In this document: piece by piece, positions 1 through 5,427 of the stretch
How the letters are laid out: each line of letters starts with the position of its first letter
Numbering within the stretch: position 1 is the first letter of the stretch
DNA from: Hyphomicrobiales bacterium
GTDB taxonomy: Bacteria; Pseudomonadota; Alphaproteobacteria; Rhodobacterales; Rhodobacteraceae
Reading direction: 5' to 3'
DNA: 5,752 bases
Assembly (NCBI GenBank): GCA_003558415.1
Contig: PWLT01000319.1
Coordinates: 1-5,752, forward strand
The notes under the pieces: generated by a model
The model's database searches: none
The model's input: only the letters and a program-made list of their open reading frames with translations
Told to the model about the DNA's origin: nothing
Translations under genes and position numbers: made by a program

Positions 1-513
1 CGGGTGCGCAACCCCCAGGCGCCGCGCATGGTGCTCGGCCGTGCGGTGCTGGGTGCGGGTGACGTGGACTCGGCGCTTGCGGTGCTGCGCGATGCCCCGG
101 CGGGGGCGGGCTTTCACTTCGCGCTCGCCCGGGCCGGCGAGGGCGCGGTGCACAGTGTCGAGTTCGGCGCGGGCCGGGTTGCGCAACGCCGGCTCGACCG
201 CCCGGCGGTTCATGCCAATCATGCGCTCGATCACCCGCAAGCCCGTGACGATCAGATCGTCACCGACTCCTCGCGCGACCGGCAGGAACGCGGCGAGGCG
301 CTGCTTTCCGCAGGCGTGCGCGAGCCGCTGGAGATTCTGCATGACACCGCCGGACCGGGGCTGCCCGTCTATCGAGACGCCCCCGACGACCCGGACAATG
401 AAAACACCCTCGCCACTGCGGTCTTCGACATCGGCGCGGATGGTGTTAGCTGGTGGATCCATGAGCGACGAGGAGCCGACCCGATCCATGTCCACACCCT
501 CCCGCGCCGCTGA
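1..513 (+). CDS. C45-family acyltransferase/peptidase (acyl-CoA:6-aminopenicillanate acyltransferase-like), C-terminal part
   Basis: This is the last 170 residues of a gene that begins before the window; the frame is open from base 1 and ends in TGA at 511-513. The fragment matches the C-terminal half of the C45 (isopenicillin-N acyltransferase-like) Ntn-hydrolase family. It has an R-x-V-L-x-R-A-V-L segment (9-17 of the fragment), a vE strand (53-54), the family's H-x-N-H motif (HANH, 71-74) followed by S-S-R-x-R (90-94), and a late T-L-A-T-A-V-F-D-I strand (136-144). Family members mature by self-cleavage before a catalytic Cys and hydrolyse or transfer acyl groups on amides. That Cys would lie upstream, so catalytic competence cannot be judged here, and the true substrate is unknown; penicillin chemistry is unlikely in this context. 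The end overlaps the start of the RpiR regulator, which suggests co-transcription and possibly shared regulation. Confidence 0.8.
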   Translation, partial: RVRNPQAPRMVLGRAVLGAGDVDSALAVLRDAPAGAGFHFALARAGEGAVHSVEFGAGRVAQRRLDRPAVHANHALDHPQARDDQIVTDSSRDRQERGEALLSAGVREPLEILHDTAGPGLPVYRDAPDDPDNENTLATAVFDIGADGVSWWIHERRGADPIHVHTLPRR

Positions 514-1408
514 CGCGCCGCCTCCGCCTGCGACCATCGGCGAGCTGAGGGAACTCATGCTCGCCATCGCGCGCGGCGAGTCCGACATCGTGCTCGGCCC
601 CAAGGCGCGCGCGGCTCTGGGGCGCATCCTCGAGCTTCAGGGCAGCCCCAAACTGCTGTCGATCACCGCGCTTGCCGGCGAGCTGGAGGTCAACCCCTCC
701 ACGCTCTCGCGGCTGGCGCGCAGCCTGGGGTATCCGGGGTTCGGCGCCTTTCAGGACGTGCTGCTGTCGGCCAGCCTGACCCGGCCCGGCGCCTTCTACA
801 GCCGTCAGGCCCAGGCGGCGCTGAGCGCCGATGATCGCGGATCGGGAGTCGGCGTTACACGTCTGTGCCGCGAGAACCAGGCCAATATCGACCGCTTCCT
901 CGACTCCTTTGATGTCGCGAGTTTCGATGCCGCCGTTGCCCGCATTGCACATGCGCCGCGCGTGGCGGTGTTCGGCCTGCGCCAGTTTCATTCCTTCGCG
1001 GCATTTCTGGCTTATGGGCTGCGCATGATTCGCTCGGATGTCTCGCTGCTGGAGGCGCCGGGCAAGGGGGTCGCCGAGGCGCTGGCGACCATGGCGCCCG
1101 GCGACGTGCTGATCGTGGCGAGCTGTGCACCCTACACCGCGCGCGTGGTCGAGGTCACCCGCGCGGCGCGCGAGATCGGGCTTGGCGTGGTCGCCGTCAC
1201 CGACCGCGCCTCCTCGCCGCTGGTCGATGTCTCGGACGCCGCGCTCTTCGTGCCGCACGATACGAGCTTCCTGTCGAACAGCATGACCGTATTCGTCGCC
1301 TGTGCCGAGTGCCTCATCAACGCCTGCGCCACGGCGTTGGGCGACGATGCCGCCAAAGCACTGGCCGAGCGCGACCGAATGATCGCCAGGCTGGGCATCG
1401 AGATCTGA
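461..1408 (+). CDS. RpiR (MurR)-family transcriptional regulator, HTH plus SIS domain
   Basis: This encodes a 315-residue protein, within the usual 280-310 range of RpiR regulators plus a short disordered tail. An N-terminal HTH_6 domain covers about residues 25-105, with the helix-turn-helix around LSITALAGELEVNPSTLSRL (66-85) and the typical LGYPGFGAFQ continuation (89-98). A SIS domain follows at about 150-295: the V-A-V-F-G-L-R strand (168-173), a helix rich in small residues, then D-V-L-I-V-A-S-C-A-P-Y-T (215-226) and G-V-V-A-V-T-D (242-248). SIS domains bind phosphosugars or related effectors. Here the usual S-x-S-G-x-T ligand loop reads S-C-A-P-Y-T, so the ligand may differ. The start is uncertain: ATG 461 has a weak GGTGGA at 452-457, while ATG 488 (306 residues, MSTPSR) has AGGAG at 471-475, 12 bases upstream. 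ATG 440 has no ribosome site. Both likely starts lie inside the upstream acyltransferase gene (53 or 26 bases of overlap), which fits translational coupling and a role controlling that locus. Confidence 0.88.
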   Translation: MSDEEPTRSMSTPSRAADAPPPPATIGELRELMLAIARGESDIVLGPKARAALGRILELQGSPKLLSITALAGELEVNPSTLSRLARSLGYPGFGAFQDVLLSASLTRPGAFYSRQAQAALSADDRGSGVGVTRLCRENQANIDRFLDSFDVASFDAAVARIAHAPRVAVFGLRQFHSFAAFLAYGLRMIRSDVSLLEAPGKGVAEALATMAPGDVLIVASCAPYTARVVEVTRAAREIGLGVVAVTDRASSPLVDVSDAALFVPHDTSFLSNSMTVFVACAECLINACATALGDDAAKALAERDRMIARLGIEI

Positions 1409-1535
1409 ACGAACCCCAACCCGCGCTGCCGAAGCTGCATACATGGCCGCGAGCGACCACATGCCCAATCCAAGCAACGCCCTTGCCCCGCGCGAGCCGT
1501 TCACACTCGCTCGTGCCTGAGGGGGCGGACGAGAC

Positions 1536-1563
1536 GGGCCGCGCCGGATGTCCGGCGCGGCCC
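1536..1563. terminator. Perfect GC-rich hairpin between convergent rpiR and rplT
   Basis: A perfect inverted repeat has arms GGGCCGCGCCGGA (1536-1548) and TCCGGCGCGGCCC (1551-1563). Allowing a 4-base loop it folds into a 12-bp, almost all G/C stem. It lies 23 bases past the rplT stop on the minus strand and 128 bases past the rpiR-family stop on the plus strand, and no gene crosses it. Neither side carries a long U tract (AATAATG follows on the plus strand), which is common for high-GC alphaproteobacteria. I infer a terminator, mainly for the pyk-rpmI-rplT transcript and possibly bidirectional. Confidence 0.7.
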
Positions 1564-1585
1564 AATAATGACTCGTCGCGTTGGG

Positions 1586-1951
1586 TCAGGCCGTGGCGGC
1601 GGCGCGGGCCTGTTGCACGATCTGGCCGAAGGCTTCGGGCTCGTGCACCGCCAGATCGGCGAGCACCTTGCGGTCGACCTCGATGCCGGCCTTGGCCAGC
1701 CCGTGGATGAACCGCGAATAGCTCAGGCCGGGGTCGATTTCGCGCACCGCAGCATTGATGCGCTGGATCCACAGGGCGCGGAAGCTGCGCTTGCGGTTCT
1801 TGCGGTCGCGGGTGGCGTACTGGTTGGCCTTGTCGACCGCCTGTGTTGCCGTGCGGAAGTTGCGCGAGCGCGCGCCGTAATAGCCCTTGGCGGCCTTCAC
1901 GATCTTGCGGTGGCGGGCGTGGGTGACTTTTCCGGATGTGACGCGGGACAT
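1586..1951 (-). CDS. rplT: Large ribosomal subunit protein L20
   Basis: This 121-residue protein has the normal length for bL20. It binds 23S rRNA early in 50S assembly and is needed for assembly rather than for peptide-bond chemistry. The basic N-terminal extension (1-60) includes [20 protein letters not shown], and the family signature [16 protein letters not shown] spans residues 51-66. The globular C-terminal half contains [26 protein letters not shown] (76-101). A strong GAGGAGG ribosome site (plus-strand 1959-1965) overlaps the stop codon of rpmI, and the two genes are only 12 bases apart, so translational coupling is likely. In enterobacteria and Bacillus, L20 represses its own operon by binding leader mRNA; whether that happens here cannot be seen. 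No pheS follows, and the next gene is convergent. Confidence 0.98.
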   Translation of the reverse strand: MSRVTSGKVTHARHRKIVKAAKGYYGARSRNFRTATQAVDKANQYATRDRKNRKRSFRALWIQRINAAVREIDPGLSYSRFIHGLAKAGIEVDRKVLADLAVHEPEAFGQIVQQARAAATA

Positions 1952-1963
1952 GGTTGTGCCTCC

Positions 1964-2164
1964 TCAGCGGTCGTAGGGCATGTATTTCTTGACGATCTTG
2001 GTGTCCGCGTCGGACAGCACCGTGGTGCCGCGCGCGTTGCGGATGAATTTCTTCGTCCGCTTGATCATCCCGTGCCGCTTGCCGGCCTGCTGTGCCAGCA
2101 CCTTGCCGGTGGCCGTCACCTTGAAGCGCTTCTTGGCGCTCGCCTTGGTCTTCATCTTGGGCAT
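1964..2164 (-). CDS. rpmI: Large ribosomal subunit protein L35
   Basis: This 66-residue, highly basic protein has the usual bL35 length. The diagnostic pattern is present: [20 protein letters not shown] (1-20), KRH (29-31) and the RGTTVLS-type segment ending YMPYDR. bL35 is a small 50S subunit protein bound to 23S rRNA. Its start has a good ribosome site, AGAGGAGA (plus-strand 2171-2178). It sits directly upstream of rplT, the almost universal rpmI-rplT pair. The infC gene, often found in front of this pair in other bacteria, is absent; a small membrane protein gene and pyk lie upstream on the same strand, separated by a 113-base gap that contains a plausible promoter. Confidence 0.98.
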   Translation of the reverse strand: MPKMKTKASAKKRFKVTATGKVLAQQAGKRHGMIKRTKKFIRNARGTTVLSDADTKIVKKYMPYDR

Positions 2165-2244
2165 TTCCGTCTCCTCTGATCGTCGGGCGGTATCCGGCGC
2201 GACTCGGCATGCCTCATTGGCCGGCCGCGCGGGTTCGAGCGGCC

Positions 2245-2273
2245 CCTATAGGCCGCTGCGGGGCGGGGTGCAA
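2245..2273 (-). promoter_or_regulatory. Putative sigma-70-type promoter for rpmI-rplT
   Basis: Reading the minus strand, TTGCAC (plus 2268-2273) is followed after exactly 17 bases by TATAGG (plus 2245-2250). The -10 matches four of six consensus positions and the -35 keeps TTG, the part most conserved in Rhodobacter promoters. Transcription would begin near 2238 and give a leader of about 70 bases before rpmI. The same bases form a small stem, AGCGGCC (2238-2244) with GGCCGCT (2251-2257) around the -10, which could instead be a weak terminator or attenuator after the upstream gene. The call rests on pattern only. Confidence 0.4.
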
Positions 2274-2277
2274 GGGG

Positions 2278-2502
2278 TCAGCCGATGACGAGCGCGATCA
2301 CGCGGATGAAGGCCTCGGGGATGTCGCTGAAGGTATAGCCGCCGGGCCGCGTGTTGAAGGCGATGATGACCGACACCGAGGCGCCGAGGAACATCAGCAG
2401 CGCCAGCCGGGGAAATCTGCTTTGGCTGTAGGCGTTGAGAAGCGAGGGAAATGCCAGAGCCCCCAGCACCAGGCCGATCACGAGGAAGATATCCGACTGC
2501 AT
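2278..2502 (-). CDS. Small two-helix membrane protein of unknown function between pyk and rpmI
   Basis: This encodes a 74-residue hydrophobic protein that I do not recognise as a named family. The first membrane segment spans about residues 4-23 (IFLVIGLVLGALAFPSLL), followed by a short polar loop with Tyr, Ser, Arg and Pro (25-32). The second segment runs about 33-49 (LALLMFLGASVSVIIAF). The polar stretch TRPGGYTFSDIPEAF (51-65) leads into a hydrophobic, possibly amphipathic C-terminus. The ATG is preceded by GAGG about ten bases upstream. It lies 36 bases after the pyk stop on the same strand, so it is probably co-transcribed with pyk. I believe similar short proteins occur at this position in other Rhodobacteraceae, but this is memory, not a search. 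No catalytic residues are visible. Confidence 0.72.
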   Translation of the reverse strand: MQSDIFLVIGLVLGALAFPSLLNAYSQSRFPRLALLMFLGASVSVIIAFNTRPGGYTFSDIPEAFIRVIALVIG

Positions 2503-2538
2503 GGGCGGAACCCTCGGGGGTGATCCCCGGATTGGATA

Positions 2539-3987
2539 TTACTCCAGTTCGGCGCGGTAAATCAATCTTTCGTCGCAGGGGGCCACGCGCAGGATATTGG
2601 TCGTGCCCGGCACGTTGAAGGGAACGCCGGCGGTGACCACGATCTGGTCCTCGGCGGTGGCGAAACCGTAATGGCGCGCCGCGCGCGCGGCGCTGACCAC
2701 AGCCATCTTGAAGCGCTCGACCGGTGTGTCGGTCACCACGCAATGGGTGCCCCAGGTCAGGCACAGCCGCCGCGCGGTGGCGGGCTGCGAGGCCAACGCG
2801 ATGATGGGAAGATGCGGGCGCTCGCGCGCCACCAGCGCCGCGGTGGTGCCGGATTCGGTGAAACAGCAGATCGCCTTGATATCGGTGGTCTCCGCGATCT
2901 CGCGCGCGGCGGCGACGATGCCGTCGGCGACGGTTTCATGCCGGATGCGGCGCGAGGAATCGATGACCTCGCGATAGGTCGGGTCGCCCTCCACCTCGAT
3001 GGCGACATTGTTCATGGTGGTCACAGCCTCGACCGGGTAGGCGCCGGCGGCGGATTCGGCCGAGAGCATGACCGCGTCGGCACCCTCATAGATCGCGGTC
3101 GCCACGTCCGAGACCTCGGCGCGGGTGGGCACGGGGCTGTCGATCATCGATTCCAGCATCTGCGTCGCCACGATCACCGGCTTCGCCGCTGCCCGGCACT
3201 GGCGCACCAGCCGCTTCTGGATGGGCGGCAGGTTCTGCACCGGAAGCTCGACGCCCAGATCGCCGCGCGCCACCATGATCCCGTCCGAGGCGGCGAGAAT
3301 CTCGGCGAATGCCTTGACCCCGGCCGGTTTCTCGATCTTGGAGAGCACCGCCGCGCGCCCGGCGACCAGTTCGCGCGCCTCGGTGACATCGGCGGCGCGC
3401 TGCACGAAGGAGAGCGCGATCCAGTCCACTCCAAGTTCGCAGGCGAAAATCAAATCCTCGCGGTCCTTGTCCGACAGCGCGGCGAGGGGGAGCACGACAT
3501 CGGGGACATTGACGCCCTTGCGGTTGGAAATCGTCCCGCCCACCATCACGGTGCATTCGGCGAAATCCTTGCCGCAATCATCGACCCTCAGCCGGATGCG
3601 CCCGTCATTGACCAGAAGCTCCGCACCTGGCTCGAGCACCTGAAAGATCTCGGGATGCGGCAGGGAAACGCGCCGGGCGTCGCCTTGTGCGGGGTCGAGA
3701 TCGAGGCGGAAGTTGCGTCCGTCCTCAAGCTCCTCCTCGCCCCTGGCGAAGGTTCCCACCCGCAGCTTCGGCCCCTGAAGATCGACCAGTACGGCCACGG
3801 CGCGTCCGGTGTCGGCCTCGATCTGGCGGATGATCGCGTGGCGCGCGGCGATCTCGTCATGGCTCCCATGGCTCATGTTCAGGCGAAACACATCGGCCCC
3901 GGCCTCGAACAGCGCCCGGATGGTTTGGTAGTCGTTGGAGGCCGGCCCCAGCGTGGCCACCACCTTCACCTTGCGCAGGCGTCTCAT
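2539..3987 (-). CDS. pyk: Pyruvate kinase
   Basis: This 482-residue protein has standard length for a bacterial pyruvate kinase without an extra C-terminal domain. It converts phosphoenolpyruvate and ADP to pyruvate and ATP in the cytoplasm, ending glycolysis or the Entner-Doudoroff route. The A domain begins with KVKVVATLGPAS (6-17) and the substrate motif RLNMSHG (35-41). The inserted B domain spans about 73-170. The active-site block SKIEKPAG (216-223) gives catalytic Lys217 and metal ligand Glu219, and ARGDLGVE (240-247) gives metal ligand Asp243. ATQMLESM (274-281) and PTRAEVSDVA (287-296) are also intact. The C domain (about 350-482) carries the TESGTTA loop (377-383). At the monovalent-cation site the sequence is DLQGPKLRV (69-77), the pattern of K+-independent enzymes. 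An AGGAAGGG ribosome site (plus 3997-4004) sits nine bases before the ATG. Transcription probably starts in the divergent region shared with the DUF1244 gene. Confidence 0.98.
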   Translation of the reverse strand: MRRLRKVKVVATLGPASNDYQTIRALFEAGADVFRLNMSHGSHDEIAARHAIIRQIEADTGRAVAVLVDLQGPKLRVGTFARGEEELEDGRNFRLDLDPAQGDARRVSLPHPEIFQVLEPGAELLVNDGRIRLRVDDCGKDFAECTVMVGGTISNRKGVNVPDVVLPLAALSDKDREDLIFACELGVDWIALSFVQRAADVTEARELVAGRAAVLSKIEKPAGVKAFAEILAASDGIMVARGDLGVELPVQNLPPIQKRLVRQCRAAAKPVIVATQMLESMIDSPVPTRAEVSDVATAIYEGADAVMLSAESAAGAYPVEAVTTMNNVAIEVEGDPTYREVIDSSRRIRHETVADGIVAAAREIAETTDIKAICCFTESGTTAALVARERPHLPIIALASQPATARRLCLTWGTHCVVTDTPVERFKMAVVSAARAARHYGFATAEDQIVVTAGVPFNVPGTTNILRVAPCDERLIYRAELE

Positions 3988-4037
3988 CGACCGGATCCCT
4001 TCCTGTCATTCGCGGCGCGTCGCGTTCATGCACCCAC

Positions 4038-4066
4038 TGTATGAAGGAAACGCGAAGGCACGGCAA
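4038..4066 (-). promoter_or_regulatory. Putative pyk promoter
   Basis: On the minus strand, TTGCCG (plus 4061-4066) and CATACA (plus 4038-4043) are separated by 17 bases. They match four and three of six sigma-70 consensus positions. A start near 4031 would give a leader of about 44 bases before pyk. An imperfect inverted repeat (CGCGTT 4021-4026 with AACGCG 4049-4054; TTCAT 4025-4029 with ATGAA 4041-4045) overlaps the -10. Other weak -35/-10 pairs exist in this gap, so the choice is tentative. Confidence 0.3.
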
Positions 4067-4068
4067 CA

Positions 4069-4094
4069 CGGCGCTGTTAGCGTAAACGGCGCCG
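4069..4094. promoter_or_regulatory. LacI-family-like operator palindrome between pyk and the DUF1244 gene
   Basis: A 26-base inverted repeat is centred on the CpG at 4081/4082. The outer arms CGGCGC (4069-4074) and GCGCCG (4089-4094) are perfectly complementary. The core TGTTAGCGTAAACG (4075-4088) keeps GTT..CG..AAC symmetry, for ten of thirteen paired positions overall. A central CG flanked by T-rich and A-rich halves is the hallmark of LacI-family operators, and the core resembles the TGTTAGCGCTAACA-type sites of sugar regulators in alphaproteobacteria. It lies just upstream of the putative pyk -35. A regulator such as the Rhodobacter LacI-family carbon regulator CceR is a reasonable but unproven candidate. 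Confidence 0.45.
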
Positions 4095-4121
4095 AATGTG
4101 CAACGCGGGGAGGGCGCGGAC

Positions 4122-4152
4122 TTGACGCATGGTGCCACCGGCCGCAGATAGA
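4122..4152 (+). promoter_or_regulatory. Putative promoter for the DUF1244 gene
   Basis: TTGACG (4122-4127), five of six matches to the -35 consensus, is followed after 19 bases by the weak -10-like GATAGA (4147-4152). Transcription would start close to 4159 and leave a very short leader before ATG 4171. The spacing is longer than ideal and the -10 is poor, so only the -35 is convincing. Confidence 0.3.
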
Positions 4153-4170
4153 TGGCAAATGGAGGAGAGT

Positions 4171-4485
4171 ATGGACGAGCGCACCCGCATCGAGCTTGAA
4201 GCCGCCGCCTTTCGGCGCCTGCGTGACCATCTGCGCGAACGCACCGATGTGCAGAATATCGACATGATGAACCTGACGGGCTTTTGCCGCAATTGTCTGA
4301 GCCGCTGGTATCAGGAGGCCGCCGCCGAGCGCGGGCTGGAGATGGGCAAGGAGGAGGCGCGCGAGATCGTCTATGGCATGCCCTATGACGACTGGCGCGC
4401 GAAATACCAGACCGAGGCCGGGCCGCAGAAACAGGCCGCGTTCGAGAAATCCTTCGCGGAGAATGTGGGCAAGCCGAAAGGCTGA
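4171..4485 (+). CDS. DUF1244 family protein
   Basis: This encodes a 104-residue protein matching DUF1244, a short, mostly helical family common in alpha- and gammaproteobacteria with no assigned biochemical role. The diagnostic centre is MMNLTGFCRNCLSRWYQEAA (32-51), with a C-x-x-C pair at Cys39 and Cys42. The conserved EEAREIVYGMPYDDWRAKYQ segment (61-80) follows. The start is ATG 4171 because GGAGGAGA (4161-4168) lies at ideal spacing. An earlier in-frame ATG at 4129 would add 14 residues unlike the family and has no ribosome site. No signal peptide or membrane segment is seen, so it is probably cytoplasmic. It is divergent from pyk and shares its control region. The CxxC could bind a metal or be redox active, but this is inference. 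Confidence 0.9.
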   Translation: MDERTRIELEAAAFRRLRDHLRERTDVQNIDMMNLTGFCRNCLSRWYQEAAAERGLEMGKEEAREIVYGMPYDDWRAKYQTEAGPQKQAAFEKSFAENVGKPKG

Positions 4486-4508
4486 GCCCCGCCTGGTCCG
4501 TCGGCCTT

Positions 4509-4539
4509 GTCACGGGTGTGCGCGATGGCACCCCGTGAC
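4509..4539. terminator. Hairpin between convergent DUF1244 and transaminase genes
   Basis: GTCACGGG (4509-4516) pairs perfectly with CCCGTGAC (4532-4539). Two further pairs, TG with CA, extend the stem past one bulged C, leaving a loop of about ten bases. It lies 24 bases after the DUF1244 stop and 9 bases after the transaminase stop. There is no U tract on either side. I infer a bidirectional terminator of the high-GC type. Confidence 0.5.
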
Positions 4540-4547
4540 GTCGCTCC

Positions 4548-5399
4548 TCAGATCGCCGCCTTGCGCGTCTCGTCGAGGTAGATCTCGCGCAGCCGCTTCG
4601 CGACCGGTCCGGGCGCGCCGCCGCCGATGGCAGTCTCGTCGATCTTCACCACCGGGGTGACGAAGGTCGAGGCCGAGGTCACGAAGGCTTCGTCGGCCTC
4701 CTTGGCCTCCTCCAGCGTGAAGGGGCGCTCCTCTACCTCCATCTGTGCCTCGCGCGCGAATTTCAGCACCGTCGCGCGGGTGATCCCGTGCAGGATGTCG
4801 TTCGAGAGGTTGCGGGTGATGATGCGCCCGTCCTTGACGATATGGGCGTTGTTCGATGTGCCCTCGGTCACGAAGCCGTTCTCGACCATCCATGCGTCAT
4901 TCGCGCCGGCCTTCACGGCGGCCATCTTGCCCATCGACGGGTAAAGCAGCTGCACGGTCTTGATGTCGCGCCTGCGCCAGCGCAGATCGGGGATCGAGAT
5001 CACCGCGATGCCGCGCGCGGCGGCGGGGCTGTCGACCAGGCCTCTTGCCTGGGTGAAGAGCACCACGGTGGGGGCCGCGTCTTCGGGATAGGTGAATTCG
5101 CGATCCGCCACGCCGCGGGTGATCTGCAGATAGATCATCCCCTCAATGAGATCGTTGCGGCGCACCAGCTCGCGGTGAATCTCCAGCAACTCGTCGCGCG
5201 CGAGCGGGCTGGCCATCTCCAACTCGGTGAGCGAGCGCACCAGCCGCGCGGCGTGGCCGTCGAAATCGATCAGCCGCCCGTCGATCACGGTGGTCACCTC
5301 ATAGACGCCATCGGCCATCAGGAAGCCACGATCGAAGACCGAGACCTTCGCCTCCTCCTCGGGCACATACTCCCCGTTCACATAGACGATCCGGCTCAT
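4548..5399 (-). CDS. dat: D-amino-acid transaminase-like class IV PLP aminotransferase
   Basis: This 283-residue protein is full length for fold-type IV aminotransferases. D-amino-acid transaminase moves the amino group between D-amino acids and 2-oxo acids, typically D-alanine plus 2-oxoglutarate to pyruvate plus D-glutamate, with PLP. Visible motifs are VFDRGFLMADGVYEV (21-35, with the active-site Tyr33), YLQITRG (90-96), RRDIKTVQLLY (143-153, with Lys147 as the Schiff-base lysine), VTEGTSNN (177-184, Glu179 facing the pyridine nitrogen), LHGITRATV (203-211, cofactor phosphate loop) and FVTSAS (239-244). The whole aligns with Bacillus-type Dat at a constant offset. The usual Arg-x-His carboxylate trap reads Arg100-Glu-Phe102, so substrate range may differ. 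The start is ATG at 5399, with GAGGAG (plus 5407-5412) seven bases upstream; a longer frame to 5522 runs into the upstream gene and lacks family sequence. It is 28 bases downstream of the epimerase gene, so an operon is likely. Confidence 0.93.
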   Translation of the reverse strand: MSRIVYVNGEYVPEEEAKVSVFDRGFLMADGVYEVTTVIDGRLIDFDGHAARLVRSLTELEMASPLARDELLEIHRELVRRNDLIEGMIYLQITRGVADREFTYPEDAAPTVVLFTQARGLVDSPAAARGIAVISIPDLRWRRRDIKTVQLLYPSMGKMAAVKAGANDAWMVENGFVTEGTSNNAHIVKDGRIITRNLSNDILHGITRATVLKFAREAQMEVEERPFTLEEAKEADEAFVTSASTFVTPVVKIDETAIGGGAPGPVAKRLREIYLDETRKAAI

Positions 5400-5427
5400 G
5401 CCTGCGCTCCTCTGTCTCGCATCGCGT

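Noticed and set aside
446..1504. 352-residue frame on the minus strand opposite the RpiR-family gene
   Set aside because: It is low-complexity, Arg/Gly/Ala/Gln-rich sequence with no family motif and exactly opposes a well-supported gene; long antisense frames are expected at this GC content.
1443..1520. 25-codon frame (MAASDHMPN...) between rpiR and the hairpin
   Set aside because: It ends just before the terminator-like hairpin, but has no ribosome site, weak third-position GC bias and no recognisable sequence; too short to support as a gene or gene remnant.
1568..2179. 203-residue plus-strand frame opposite rplT and rpmI
   Set aside because: It is antisense to two certain genes and has no recognisable domain or ribosome site.
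1317..2210. 297-residue minus-strand frame across rplT and rpmI
   Set aside because: It overlaps two certain ribosomal protein genes in another frame and reads as an Arg/Gln/His-rich shadow.
2512..2529. Short hairpin CGGGG/CCCCG between pyk and the small membrane protein gene
   Set aside because: The stem has only five pairs and overlaps the ribosome site of the next gene; too weak to call a terminator or riboregulator.
2671..4044. 457-residue plus-strand frame opposite pyk
   Set aside because: It is the mirror of the pyk codon pattern (His/Asp/Gly/Arg-rich) with no motif; pyk is certain.
4021..4054. Interrupted inverted repeat CGCGTT...AACGCG upstream of pyk
   Set aside because: The inner and outer arms cannot pair together without a bulge and the spacing is unlike a clear operator; noted only in the promoter entry.
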